Assembly: GCF_000715075.1 (NCBI RefSeq)
Contig: NC_134103.1
Coordinates: 55,830,230 to 55,894,229 of the forward strand
Direction of reading: 5' to 3'
Length of the DNA: 64,000 nucleotides
From: Nicotiana tabacum
Taxonomy: Eukaryota > Streptophyta > Magnoliopsida > Solanales > Solanaceae
The position numbers and the translations under genes were made by a program. Shown here piece by piece: positions 23,220-35,793 of this stretch (within the stretch, counting starts at the first letter, position 1; every line of letters begins with the position of its first letter). The notes under the pieces were generated by a model. The model ran no database searches and was not told where the DNA came from. It saw nothing but the letters and a program-made list of their open reading frames with translations.

Positions 23220-23470
23220 TAATGTCTCAAATGATATGGCCTAGCCGATCGGCCCGAGATTGAACTCCATCTAAGACCACGACGATATTGTGGATGAAAT
23301 TGTGGTAATGTCTCAAATAAGATGGCCTAGCCGCTCGGGCCGTGATCGGACGCTATGCCGCACACATGGTGGTACTGTGCTGGAAATTATACTGAAATTA
23401 TGGTAATGTGTCAAATGAGACGACCTAGCCGATAGGGTTAAGATCGGACTCCGTATAAGAATACAGAGGT
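23220..23470 (+). repeat. Repeated GATCGG units in F LTR
   Basis: Three imperfect copies of a unit with GGCCTAGCCGATCGG-type start and GATCGGAC...CATGCCGCACACATGGTGGTA-type end. Same unit as 9490-9745. Confidence 0.6.
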
Positions 23471-24768
23471 ATTGTAAAATGTGGAATATCGGTACTAAAG
23501 GTCACCCAACCTAATAATATGGAAATTGACTTAAAAACGTATATGATCCTTAACTTGTTGTTTTAATATTATTTGAAGCTCTTATTGAATTCTTGATTGT
23601 TCCTCTTGTATTATTATTCATTCTATTGAGTTAGTGTTTAGCTTTACATACTAGTGATATTCGACGGTACTAAAGTCCCTTTTTGCCAGGAGCGCTGTAT
23701 CTTTAAATGGATGCAGGTGGTTACATAGCAGACATTGTTGATCACAAATAGTGTTGCATCCTCTTCTCAGCGGACTCGGTGAGCCCCATCTAATTCCGGG
23801 GTCATATTTTGTACCTTTTATTTATATTGTTATCATTTTTGAGGTATAGATGGGGCCTTGTTTCCGGCACCATCTTGACTCTCTTTTGTATCCTTAGAGG
23901 CTCCGTAGACGTTATGTGGGTTGTACATGGGTACTAGAAAGGTCAAACGGATTATGTTGTATTTTTGATTTTTGTTACACTAAATCACAAAATGTATGCC
24001 TTCTCTTATCATGGGTGAATTGGGTAGAAAGCATCTAACAGGCTTGCTCGGCCGGGTTCACTTGGTTGAGCACCGGTCGCGCCTCCCGAGGTTGGGGCGT
24101 GACAGGTTACACCTGAACTGAAGCCAACAACCTTTCTCTAAGTCAAAACCTCAATCCAATTTCAATCTGAATCACACCCGTGGCCCTCGAGACCCAATAC
24201 AAACATACCAACACTAATGAAAATTTGAATCATACCAAACCAACTTCTGAACTAATGAACTTCCAACTTCTAAAACTAATGACGAATCATATCAAACCAA
24301 TTCTGATTGACCTAAAATTTTGTATACAAGTCATAAATGATACAACAGAACTATTCCAACTCTTGGAATGAAAATTTGAGCCCGGTATCAGTAAAATCAA
24401 CTCTCGCTCAAACTTCTCAACCTTCCAAATCTTCAACTTCCTAACTTTTGCCAATTCAAGCCAAAATGACCTACGGACCACCAAATCTATATCTGGACAT
24501 ACTCCTAAGTCCAAAATCACCATACGAAGCTATTAGAACCATCAAAAGTCCATTTCGGAGTCATCTACACAAAAGTCAAACTCCATTCAACTCTTTCAAC
24601 TTAAGCTTTCAACCTTGGGACTAAGTGTCTCAATTCATTCTGAAACATCTCCGGAACCAAAGCAGCTACCTCGGCAAGTCACATAACTACAAATGAACAT
24701 GGAAGAAGCGATAAATATGGGAACAGGGCCACAATACGCAAAACTACCGGTGGGGTCGTTACACTTTT

Positions 24769-25108
24769 CTTCTTCAAAAATAAAGAATTCATATGCTAAT
24801 GTTTAAATCATGATGGCATCAAGCAAGCCACAAATTATCCACGGTGGCAAAAATTCACAACTCAAACCACTTATGCTCCTAAATTAACTAAAAATACATC
24901 TAAACTACAAGAATAATTCCCTTAAGATAGTTTTCATGCCATCCATCATAGGGAAAAGTCACCCTGTTCAACACAAAAATATTCCTCGGGAAAGAACCGT
25001 AGCATAAACAAAACCCGAGGAGACTTATTGCAAAGTATATTACTAATAAAGAAATAAAAGTAATATAAAATAAAAAAGATACTAAAGAAAATAAAATAAC
25101 AAAAGCGA
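24769..25108 (-). other. Segment of L between H and C
   Basis: AT-rich, no credible ORF. It links 18902 to 35596 when H and C are removed. Confidence 0.5.
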
Positions 25109-25113
25109 CTAAT

Positions 25114-26958
25114 TGTTACACCCCATGTTTTCGTACATGAAAGTATGCCATAAGTCAATTGATGAAAGCTCGGGAATGAAATTATTTTGAGGTTACGAGT
25201 ATTATGCTATTTCAAACAAGACATAAGTAAATTCATAAAGGTGAGGGGATAGAAATTGAAGAAAATGAATTTCATCGAAGTTTGACATTTTGGAATAAAA
25301 TATGGCCCGAGCTAAAATATCCGGTATTTATGGACTAGTACCATACAAGGTACCACATGGCCATGATAATGAGGTATATAAGGTATGCAAAAAATGAGCA
25401 ATATTTTAAGTAATTTGGGATAATTCTTAATCGTATAGATAATTAATTAATTATTGATTAGTAGGAGATTAACTAATTAATTAAGGATTAGTGGGTAATT
25501 AATTAAGACTTTAGGGATAAGGCTTAAGGGTCCAAAACGTGGCAGCCACCCCCTTAACAATAATATGACTCTTAAAAGGTCTTGCAAGATGTCAAATTTT
25601 GAAGATTTAAATGGTTAGTCACCACTTGAAATGGGCCCACATTCCATTCAAGCTCACTTTAAGATTTGAGACCATTTGGCTTCATTTTAGTCTCTTAAAA
25701 ATTCCAGGAGATGCAAAATAATTGTTCTTTCCATAATGAACTTGCAGTAGGCCATAATTGAAGAAAACCATAATACTTTCATACCCAGTACCAAATAAAC
25801 ACGATGGAGCAATTAGTAGGCGTTGGATTTATGTTACTATTGTGAAATTTTACAATATTAAGGGAGTACGGTGTAATCCTTCTCAAGAATATCACATGGA
25901 TTTTTCCCTACTCCAGGTATGTTAAGGCTATCTCTTTTTTCTTTTTGGCATGATCCAAATGATATAACTGAAACGAGCAAAATACGCAACTTTCATAAAT
26001 AACTCTATTCATAGAAACAGTAGGGGTGTCTATATTGTTGATTCCACATGTGTCTTATTATTCTATCATCTGTTCATGGGTCTCAGAAAAATATGTATTT
26101 GATAAAGTTTATCCGAAAGGCATATTGATTTTATGATATTCCGAGAAATCTTATTAACGTAATTCTTATGCATTTCATGCATTTATACATGTACATTGAC
26201 CCATGACTAGATGACATTGTATACGCGTATATTATATGTATATGGGATATGAGAAAAGGTTATGGTGTTATATACGCACCACCACCTGATCAGCTGGTAT
26301 ACATTGATGATTTGCCCACAGTGGCCGAAATGATATGATGGGATGCCCTCAGTGGCTTGGTGATGTTATGAACACATATACCTATGCATGTTATGACATT
26401 TATACGCATATGCATGACATTATAAAAATGAAATGATTCACCGAGCTATGCAGACGTACATGTCGAGTCTTTTACTCTATGGTTCTCTCATGTCTATTAT
26501 TTACTGATTTTCATTCCTTATGTACTCGGTACATTATTTGTACTAACGTCCCTTTTCCCTGAGGACACTGCATTTTATGCCCGCAGGTCCCGATAGACAT
26601 GTCAAAAATTCTTCCAAGTAGGCTATCAGCTCAGCGGAAGATGTTTATATGCTCCATTTGCTCCGGAGTTGCTTATTTGGTCAGTATAATTAGGACATCT
26701 ATGGATTGGTATGGCGGAGCTCAGTCCTGACCTTTATGATATTTATGTACTCTTAGAGGCTTGTAGACAGATGTCATGTATACGAATACTTGTATGGCCT
26801 TGTCGGTCTATGTTTAAAGTTTATAAATAATCATGTTGACCTATTAGGCCCGTATGTCACGTGTATATGATGATGTAATAAGAAAGATACATTATGTTGG
26901 TACTCGGTTGAGTAAGGTACCGGATGCCCATCGCGGCCCATCGGTTTGGATCGTGACA
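25114..26958 (+). repeat. 5' LTR of C
   Basis: TGTTACACCCC ... GGATCGTGACA, 1845 bp. Includes the conserved block at 26521-26590 (TACTCGGTACATTATTTG, then GTCCC...GAGGACACTGCATT, GCCCGCAGGTCC). The partner is 33766-35590. Confidence 0.92.
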
Positions 26959-26962
26959 ATAG

Positions 26963-26974
26963 TGGTATCAGAGC
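26963..26974 (+). other. Primer binding site (tRNA-iMet), element C
   Basis: TGGTATCAGAGC, an exact match to the usual plant initiator tRNA-Met site, 4 nt after the LTR. Confidence 0.9.
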
Positions 26975-27159
26975 AGTTTTGTCCTATGGAGTCTACAAGT
27001 CGTGTCTAGTAGAGTCTTGTTTATAGGTGTGTTGTGCACCACACTTATAAATAGAAGGCTACAGGGCATTTAGGATTGTCACTCTTTCTTCTGACTCTAG
27101 ATCGGGTGGTAGAGCGCGGTTGTAAGAACACAATTTTCCAAACTCCATCTTATTCATAA

Positions 27160-30100
27160 TATGACGATGCCTAAAACCAGAAAGATGATTGGTAAGGGAT
27201 ATAGCTGTGGAAGAGTTTAGTCAGAGGAACTCGATTTTTGCATCATGCTTTTGATGGATGAAGATGAGGTGTTCAGCAGATCACGTGTATACAAAGATGT
27301 GTAAGCTTCTTGATAAGGATCCCTAAGGCAAGAATGCCTATCCACTCTTATGGTAAAAAGCAATGAAAGAATCAGAAGGTACAAGTTTCAACAATTAAAA
27401 GAAGCAAGATTAAGAAGGTTACGAGGCACTCGGTGAATGAAGAATAACAATATTTACAACTCAGGTAGAGGAATATAAGCCTTTTGAGTTACCTTCAACA
27501 GTAATAGAGGTATGTACAATTGGCCACACCGATCTAAGTTATGCCTTGTGGGAGCTAATATATATGGTTTAAGAGAAGGACGGATATCAGAATACGGATG
27601 GGGTTATGTAACCCAAAAATGGTGAATGGATTATTTGTGTCAGTTGACATTTTCGAAGGATATTGCAAATGTGGTAATAGATCTCCTTATAAGACACCCA
27701 GATGGTGCACTCTAAAATAGTAAAGCTAGATATGAGTACTACAAAGATAGACATTGGAATCCTGAAAGGATAAATATTATCTTAGTGTGGCTCCCGTCCC
27801 TACTAAAGGAAGAATGTTAGGCAACCCGAAGAGCCAACAGATGAACCAAGAGGAGCTAAAAGCAAAAGAATGTCTTGTTAAAGTTTTCAGAATAAAGTGA
27901 TAGATAGAAATATTAGCAGGGAAATAAGAAGAGAGATAATGAAGCATTATGAGTAAGATATGATGCATGGATGACAACAATAGAAAAACAAATGACAGTA
28001 TTACAGAGTCTATAGTCAAGTGAAAGAAAAGGCGAGAGGTGATAGGCCTTGACACAACAAAATAGTATAGGCCATAAAGTCATACCCTCATTTCAAGAAA
28101 TAAGTTTGTGACTCTAACGCGACTACCAGAAGGAAAAGTTAGACCTCAGAATAATAGAAATCGGTATGGGCTGGTGAATAAGATAAACTAAACATGAATT
28201 AGGGACTGGGTTATTTGATAATGCTCGGCATCATGAGAATTTCAGATTGCGTTCCGGCGATAATCGAATGGACCACAGAAGAAGATTCATGAGAAATTCA
28301 GAGAATGATCATTCAGGAAGACGCTTCCCTAAAGCAAGCAATGTGAGCAAAGTTAAGCTTAAGGGACTGTATGTGCCAGTTATACTAAGTGTCACCTTCG
28401 CAAATAAGGAATTTTATTATTCTTGATACAGAAGGATTGCCGCAAGGCGAGTAAGGGTCATCAATGATTAGAAAAACAAAACGCCAAAGATGAAGAGGTA
28501 AAATATCTATAGGTAGATCCTCGTGGATCCAACTCCTAGTACTCCCCTAAAGGGGTGAATATGGAGTGATATGACATTAAGACAGAATTAAGCGGTTTTA
28601 GTAATTATGGAATGGTAAAGGAAGAATGCGATAAACGTGAGAAATGAATGAGATTACATTTGTCCGAATCCTACAGTTATGCTACGATTCCAGAACATTA
28701 TGCAAGCATGACATCAAGGAAAGAAAGTAAGGTTTCCTACCCGAGATGTTATTGATAGATAAGGAACCAGTGCGAGATGTAAGTTAAAACAAAGGAAATA
28801 ACCCAAGAAAGATTACGCGGAATATTGATATGAGAATGAGCCAACGAGTAGTTAGTAGTTGATTCAGGAAGAGCCTAGTTATGGCTAAACAAGAAGACAC
28901 TGACAAATCAATAGATTGTGCAAGACGAACATAGTGAACCCCAACATGGGGAATTCAATCTCGTAGATATGACATCGTAATCCTTGAGATATATTCAGAT
29001 AGGAGTTGGGGTAGTTAAATGTAAATAAAAGAGAATGCCACTGGGAAGACAGTGAAAATATCAGTTCAGAAGCAACCCTGCAAGCACAAGGGCGTGGAGG
29101 TAAGTAACTACGGATAATTATATGTGAGTACGAACATCAAATCCCATCGAGTATACAATGTAATAAGCTCGTAGCCTTTCAAGAATCAGATGGTCCTCCC
29201 TAAGTACTACAATGAAAGACTAGTTGCTTCAATCTAAGTACAGTGACCTAAAGAGGAAATGGTCTTGTAACAATAGTCTCATAACAACATTGTATGTATG
29301 CAACAAGGGGGCAGAAAGACCAGGAAACGTAATTGCTTACATTTAAAGAAAGATGAGAAAGAACGAAAGGAATTATTCGATCAATGACCCCGCGTTAATT
29401 ACGTTATGAACACACTTAAGATTTTAGAGTATTATCCATGCAGCATATATGTTGACAATCATACAGCCGTAGAAGACTCCGGTATAAGTTAAAAGAAAGA
29501 ATTGAGTCCAGGTCATAAACAAAGGATTGAGTTGTTAAAAGATTGTATCATGGATATTCCATAGCGCCCACGAAAGGCTAAACTAATAACTAAATGCCAT
29601 GAGTTGTAGATCAGAAGATTGCTTAAGCGTACATAAAGATTGATCAGAAGGAAGAGGAAACTAAAGAATTACATCAACCAAGTACATTAGGAGTTTGATT
29701 GTTGGACCCAAAAAATTATAGAAACCGTGATTGGGGACATTATAGAATCACTCTTAATATCAGAGGTAAAAGAAAGATAGTACAGTAGCCATATTCTATA
29801 ACGGCTCTACAATAAAGCCAGTTAGAAGAGTACCAGCCTCATAAGCAGTCAGTATGAAGCTCTCATCGGATTGTGTATGCACCAGAGGTGCAAGTATTAT
29901 ATTAGAGCTTCAAGTTGTAGATGTGAATTATACTTATGTGGAAGGGAGATCATGAAAGAGATAGAAGATGTGATACGAGACTTTAAGGTAAGTAAGGTAA
30001 AGGTGAACAATGTACGAGATACTCAAATGTAGAAGGTTGTGAATAGTCCATACTTCGGATTGAAGGCTAGAAGCGCGGGGATTCAACATCCAGTAATGAT

Positions 30101-31122
30101 AGCAGCATCGTCAGTGGCATATCTTATAACCAATGTTTTCTAGGTATCGCGAGGTCTAGTTAAGAAAGTAAAAGAAGAGTTAGAGATGATGTGATATCTC
30201 ACTTGATGTTCCAGAATAACACAAGGAAATCTATGGTGCAAGGAAGTTAAAGGAAGGCTGCGAGTAGTATGAATGGATATCTATGGGTCACAAGCTAAAG
30301 TATGGTAGAGGAACAAGATTGTAGGAAGACACGAGTAAGGATAAGAAAGGGCGAGTGAGAAGGTGACGAGAATTGATAAGCCCTGGGGATTAAGCCCACA
30401 AAAATGAGAGAACTGATGGGTTCTCTAAATTATATAAAGCTCAGTATAGCCTGAATAAGCTCAAAGGAGTCTATGACTAGTAGCATTTAGAAGAGATGGA
30501 ATGCTGCCCTGGTAGTGAAATAAGGGTGTGATTGCGATAGATAAAGGATGACGTTTAGGCCTTCGAGTGAGTAATGATTTGAAGAGGATTTCATGGATTG
30601 TACGAGATTAAAATACCCATGTAAGTGAATCACATTGGGATGCTATAAAATACGGTTATTGAAGTACAGTATCACCCCTAAGTGGATTAGGAAAGTCACT
30701 TCAAATGTTCCCCGATGAGACGTAAGCCCTAGCGGTAGTGTTACATAAGAGGCCTTCAGGTTATTAGTGGTATATTGTAAATTAATGTTGAGGTAAATTA
30801 ACAATGGATGGACAAAAGTCACAAAGTATGAGATGAGATTAGGCCGCCATTATTAAGATGAACGGCAATGAGGAAGCATTAAATGACTTAGATTTATACA
30901 TATAGGATAAGCAACGAAAGTAACCTGGAGTTCGGTAGCAGCCCTCAGTAACGATAAATCAAAGTAAGAGTTATGGAAGTAAAGTCATACGGATGGATAA
31001 ATGGGATCTATGACAGAAGGTAGCAACAGTTACGAGATTGGAAAGATTTCGACCATAAGTCGTGGTATGAGAAAGAGGAGTAATAGGGGGATAGCTCTAG
31101 ACTTTGGAATTATTCACAGAAC
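27160..31122 (+). pseudogene. Decayed gypsy gag-pol of C
   Basis: The leader and ATG region near 27160 are followed by sequence with stops in every frame. A stretch around 28230-28340 encodes Arg/Asn/His-rich residues (RRRFMRNSENDHSGRRF), perhaps from gag. At 29530-29600 one frame reads ELLKDCIMDIP, stop, RPRKAKLIT, the remains of the RNase H/tether segment, and at 29640-29790 RKRKLKNYINQ ... LISEVKER, stop, YSS, the linker into integrase. The stops at 29562-29564 and 29778-29780 are also present in D. Beyond about 29800 I cannot assign domains. Confidence 0.65.
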
Positions 31123-31127
31123 GGTTG

Positions 31128-33655
31128 TGTTACACCCTATATTTTCGTATGTAAAAATGCGTCGTAAGCAAACTAATGTAGGACAAAAAAATGAGATAAT
31201 ATTTAAAAGTATATAAAGTAAGTTAATCATGTTACCTCTGAGGTTACAAATATTGAAGATCATGAACAACAAGTACAAAGAGGGTTGGACAGTTCAGAAG
31301 CTAAAGCAATTAAATAAAACAATATTTCATCGAAAGTCGACAAGTTGGGAATGTTATAACATGTACCTTTGGGGTGAGACTAGGGTGATTAACATGATAA
31401 AGAGATTATGTTATGATTTATATTAGTCGTATTACATCCGTGTGTTATGTTTTTAAGTCAAGCGAGTTGTGGAACAAAAGTCGATGAAAGTCATCACAAG
31501 TTACATTCATAAGTTTTACTGAAACTTTGGGTCAAATGTAACTGCAATTTTCTCCCAATATACTTAGAGTTATGGTGTGTTCCACCAATCAAATTAAAGA
31601 TCTATCAGTCTATTTTCCAACGCATTAAACCATTTGTCAATACGACATCGGAGTAGAGAGATATGTGCATGTTTGCGATACTGCGCAAGCTGCTAGGTGA
31701 CAAGTAGGTGTGTCACCTACTTGCTTAAATGAAAGCCCAAAAATGGGCCATTTCGGGTCGTCCAAAGAGGCCTTTTAAGGGCCTATTTTCTTCATATATT
31801 AGACTTAAAATAGAGCATAATAACCAGACATAAGCTCTGCAAAGAATCCTCCCAAAAATTTCCCACAAACCCTAATTGATTTTCTCTCCCTTTCAAGTTT
31901 CAATTGGAGGTAAAACTTAGAGTTTGAAGAACCAAGATAGGAGCTGAGTTATCCAACAAATAAGGTGAGTTTACTGCTCTCTTTCATCCATTTTTTCTTC
32001 TGTAAATTCATGGTAAGTCGTTCTATACTTGTAAGAACTCACGGGATGGTGATCGGAAGCTGTGAGTTCGAGTTATTCACTTGTAGCGGACTGTTTTGTG
32101 GACTGTTTTGTATTGGTGTTGGGCTGCGTGTTTTATTACTATTTTGTGGAGTTTTGGAGGAGGAAGGGGGTTTATAAACACCATATAAATGTAGGGTGGT
32201 TGGCTGGTCGTTCGTCATAACATTTTCGGGTCGTTTGACACTACTACGGTGGTCGTTTTGTGTACGAAGAGATTGGGGTGTGTTGGGCTGTTTTGTAGTA
32301 TTTGATGGTGTATATAGGGCTGGAAAATGATGTATATATGTTGTTATTGTTCTGTCCTTGTATTGTTGGTGTTATCTTGAAGTTGGAGGAAGGGCATATT
32401 ATAGGGGAGATGCTGCCCGTTTTAATACAAAATAGGTTTGTCGTTCGCTGTGCGATAGTTGTACCTTTCGTAACTTAACGATAGTATTATTATCATTCTT
32501 GTAGATTAAGGTGCGAAGAGGTGAGTTCAACTTGGTGATTGAAAAGATTGTGATAAGGTATGTTAAGGCTAAGCCTTCCTTCATTTTGGCATGATCTCGT
32601 AGCTACATGTGTTAGTAATGAGACAAAAAGAGAAGTTCATATTCATGAATTTATTCACACTATTCTAGTCTCATAAGTTACAATATTATTCCTTATCGAG
32701 ACTCTATATTCAATTTTAGTATTGTCTTCTTTCAGTCAAGAGAGCAGCAAGCCTATATATACAGTATTACAGTATTTTCATTACCATCGAGCTATAATCG
32801 ATGGGCAGGCCCCTATTGGGCAACCTCTGATCAGATGGAAAGTTATATACCGAGCCTACTGTGGCCGAGCGCCTATGAGCGAGCCCAGCATGGTCGAGAT
32901 ACATAGCCTAGTATGGCCGAGCGCCTATAAGCGAGCCTACTATGGCAGAGCAGTTATATATACCGAGCCTTATAAGGCCGTACAATTATTTTACTTACTA
33001 TATTGAAGGAGTTGAGTCAGTATCAGCAGGTAAGTATATCTCCAGATCATCTTTGACTCCCAGTTAATTTCAGTTATCATATTATCAGTTCAGTTTCAGA
33101 TTTCAGTTATTTTATTGCCTTACATACTCGGTACATTATTTCGTACTGACGTCCCTTTTTTGGGGGCGCTGCATTTCATGCGTGCAGGTTCAGACAGACA
33201 GACGGGTAGACCTCCTCAGTAGGTGTTTCCCGAGTTCCGCCTGATCGGTAAGCTCCACGTCTTTCGGAGTTGCCAGGACTAGAGTTTTCTGTACATCTTA
33301 TGTATATCTGTATATATGTTATGGGTAGGTCGGGGCCCTGTTCCGATCACAGTACATCTATCAGTAGAGGCTTGTAGGCATATCCTGTTGGTTAGTGCAT
33401 TATGTTGGGTTTGTATAAATTGGTGGTTTGTCAGCTGTAGTAGCTATGACGGCCTTGTCGGCCTAGCTTTATATTGATATTTAGCTAGTGCTAGTTTCCA
33501 TTCAGTTTTATATTTTGCTTCGCAAATTGTCTTGCAAGGTGGCCCCATGGCCAAAGTATGACATTATGTGTTCAGAGTCCCTTAGTCGCAATTTGGTACG
33601 CCAGGTTAGGTGAGGCACGGGGTGCTTGTCTCGCTCCTAGGTTCGGGGCGTGACA
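31128..33655 (+). mobile_element. Solo LTR N inside C, TSD GGTTG
   Basis: TGTTACACCCT ... GGGGCGTGACA, 2528 bp, flanked by GGTTG at 31123-31127 and 33656-33660. The related D copy shows the uninterrupted site (AACAGTTGTCTAGATGGC near 49658), an independent proof of insertion. Same family as the D 3' LTR (49772-52757). Holds a GAGCGCCTATGAGCGAGCC-type word cluster at 32860-32970 and the conserved block at 33126-33190. Confidence 0.93.
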
Positions 33656-33736
33656 GGTTGCCTAGATGGCAAGGAGAGTACTAAAGTATTCGAAAGGCAT
33701 AAGTTATGAAAATGATAAGTGCATCAATCAACATCC

Positions 33737-33765
33737 GAGGACGAATGTTCCAAAGGGGGGAATGA
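33737..33765 (+). other. GAGGACGAA box and polypurine tract of C
   Basis: GAGGACGAA at 33737-33745, then CAAAGGGGGGAATGA up to the LTR start. The purine run is the plus-strand primer site. Confidence 0.8.
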
Positions 33766-35590
33766 TGTTACACCCCAGGTTTTCGTACATGAAAGTATGC
33801 CATAAGTGAATTGATGAAAGCTCGGGAATGAGATTATTTTGAGATTACAAGTATTATGCTATTTCAAACAAGGCATAAGTAAATTCGTAAAGGTGAGAGG
33901 GTAAGCAAATCGAAGAAAATGAATTTCGTCAAAGTTTGACATTTTGGGGATAAAATATGGCCCAAGCTAAAATAATCGGTATTTATGGACTAGTACCATA
34001 CAAGGTACCACATGGCCATGATAGTGAGGTGTATAAGGTATGCAAAAAATGAGCAATATTTTAAGTAATTTGGGACAATTCTTAATCATGTGGATAATTG
34101 GATAATTATTGATTAGAGGGAGATTAAATAGATAATTAAGGATTAGTGGGTAATTAATTAAGACTTTGGGGATAAGGCTTAAGGGTCCAAAACAAGGCAG
34201 CCACCCCCTTAACAATAATATGACTCTTAAATAGTCTTGCAAGATGTCAAATTTTGAAGATTTAAGTGGTTAGTCACCACTTGAAATAGGCCCACATTCC
34301 ATTCAAGCTCACTTTAAGATTTAAGGAGATGCAAACTAATTGTTCTTTCCATAAGGAACTTGCAGTAGATCATAATTGAAGAAAACCATAATACTTTCAT
34401 ACCCCAATACCAAATTACCACGATGGAGCAATTAGTAGGCGGTTGATTTATGTTACTATTGTGAAATTTTGCAATATTAAGGGAGTACGGTGTAATCCTT
34501 CTCAAGAATATCACACGGATTTTTCCCTACTCCAGATATGTTAAGGCTATCCTTTCTTTCTTTTTGGCATGATCCAAATGATACAAATAAAACGAGCAAA
34601 ATACACAACTTTCATAAATGACTCTATTCATAGAAATACTAGGGGTGTCTATATTCTTGATTCCCCATATGTCTTCTTATTCTATCATCTGTTCATGGGT
34701 CTCAAAAAAATACGTATTTGATAAAGTTTATCCGAAAGGCATATTGATTTTATGATATTCTAAGAAATCGTATTAACGTAATTCTCATGCATTTCATGCA
34801 TTTATACATGTACATTGACCCATGACTAGATGGCATTGTATACGCGTATATTATATGTATATGGGATATGGGAAAATGTTATGGCGTTATATACGCACCA
34901 CCACCTGATCAGCTGGTATACGTTGATGATTTGCCCACAGTGGCCGAAATGATATAATAGGATGCCCTCAGTGGCTTGATGATGTTATTAACACATATAC
35001 CTATGCATGACATTATAAAAATGGTATGACATTTATACGCATATTCATGACATTATAAAAATGAAATGATTCACAGAGCTATACAGATGTACATGTCGAG
35101 TCTTTTACTCCATGTTTCTCTCATGTCTATTATTTACTGATTTTCATTCCTTACGTACTCGGTACATTATTTGTACTGACGTTCCTTTTGCCTAGGGATG
35201 CTGTGTTTCATGCCCGCAGGTCCCGATAGACAGGTCGAGAGTCCTCCAAGTAGGCTATCAGCTCAACAGAAGATGTTGGTGCGCTCCATTCGCTCCAGAG
35301 TTGCTTATTTGGTTAGTATAATTAGGACATGTATTGATTGGTATGGCGGGGCTCAGTCCCGACCTTTATGATACTTATATACTCTTAGATGCTTGTAGAC
35401 AGATGCCAGGTATACGAATACTTGTATGGCCTTGTCGGAATATGTTTAGAGTTTATAAATGATCATGTTGGCCTATTAGGCTTGTATGTCACGTGTATAT
35501 GATGATGTACTAAGAAAGATACGTAACGTTGGTACTCGGTTGAGTAAGGTACCAGGTGCCCGTCGCGGCCCATCGGTTTCGGTCGTGACA
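33766..35590 (+). repeat. 3' LTR of C
   Basis: TGTTACACCCC ... CGGTCGTGACA, 1825 bp, collinear with the 5' LTR with small indels: for example, text near 34320 lacks a segment present at 25670-25705, and near 35010 a short piece is repeated. Confidence 0.92.
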
Positions 35591-35793
35591 CTAATCCACA
35601 ATTACATTAATCACAAAACAAAGCCGGCAAGGGCACACAATATCCATACAAATTCATAAGCCTGACAAGGGCATAAGTCAAGCATAAACATAAAAATCAA
35701 GTGTGCCACCCCCAACTAAAATCACTGCAGTGTCCTCACTGCACAATATCAAAATAAAAGCATAATAGTTAGAGGGGCTCCCTGAAATCAGCC

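Larger units (their letters stand above)
20776..24104 (+). mobile_element. Element F: gypsy with extreme internal deletion, TSD GGTTA
   Basis: The 5' LTR keeps only its first 35 bp or so (TGTAAGGCCCCGTAAAA at 20776), followed almost at once by integrase sequence, then polypurine tract and an intact 3' LTR. GGTTA flanks it at 20771-20775 and 24105-24109. The 5' boundary and the duplication are original, so one deletion removed most of the 5' LTR, gag, protease, RT and RNase H. Inserted into solo LTR H. Confidence 0.88.
21796..24104 (+). repeat. 3' LTR of F
   Basis: TGTAAGGCCCCG ... GGGGCGTGACA, 2309 bp. An inverted relative of full length is S (60360-62748). Contains a GCGGTCGC word cluster (21895-22250), repeated GATCGG units (23220-23470) and the conserved block at 23670-23720 ending GATGCAGGTGG. 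Small ORFs (21876-22202) come from the word cluster. Confidence 0.85.
18908..24763 (-). mobile_element. Solo LTR H (TSD CTTTT) split by element F
   Basis: Plus strand starts TGTCACGACCC at 18908 and ends GGGGTCGTTACA at 24763, so on the minus strand it runs TGTAACGACCCC to GGGTCGTGACA. CTTTT at 18903-18907 and 24764-24768 is a perfect target duplication. Without F and its duplication the LTR is about 2.5 kb. No internal domain, so a solo LTR inserted in L. Same family as T, J and the LTR of U. A GCACCTGC / GGTGCGG word cluster lies near 20735-20772, right where F inserted. Confidence 0.88.
25114..35590 (+). mobile_element. Element C: complete LTR retrotransposon, TSD CTAAT
   Basis: Two LTRs (25114-26958, 33766-35590), primer site TGGTATCAGAGC at 26963, polypurine tract before 33766, and perfect 5-bp duplications CTAAT at 25109-25113 and 35591-35595. 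The interior is a decayed gypsy pol and holds solo LTR N. The LTRs differ at 7 positions in the first 128 or so bases compared by eye, so the insertion is not recent. Inserted in L. Confidence 0.92.

Noticed and set aside
26963..26974. tRNA gene suggested by TGGTATCAGAGC
   Set aside because: Only the 12-nt primer site is present at each locus; no cloverleaf can be drawn around it.
31965..32177. 71-codon ORF with hydrophobic C-terminus
   Set aside because: Lies in solo LTR N and is not kept in the D LTR.
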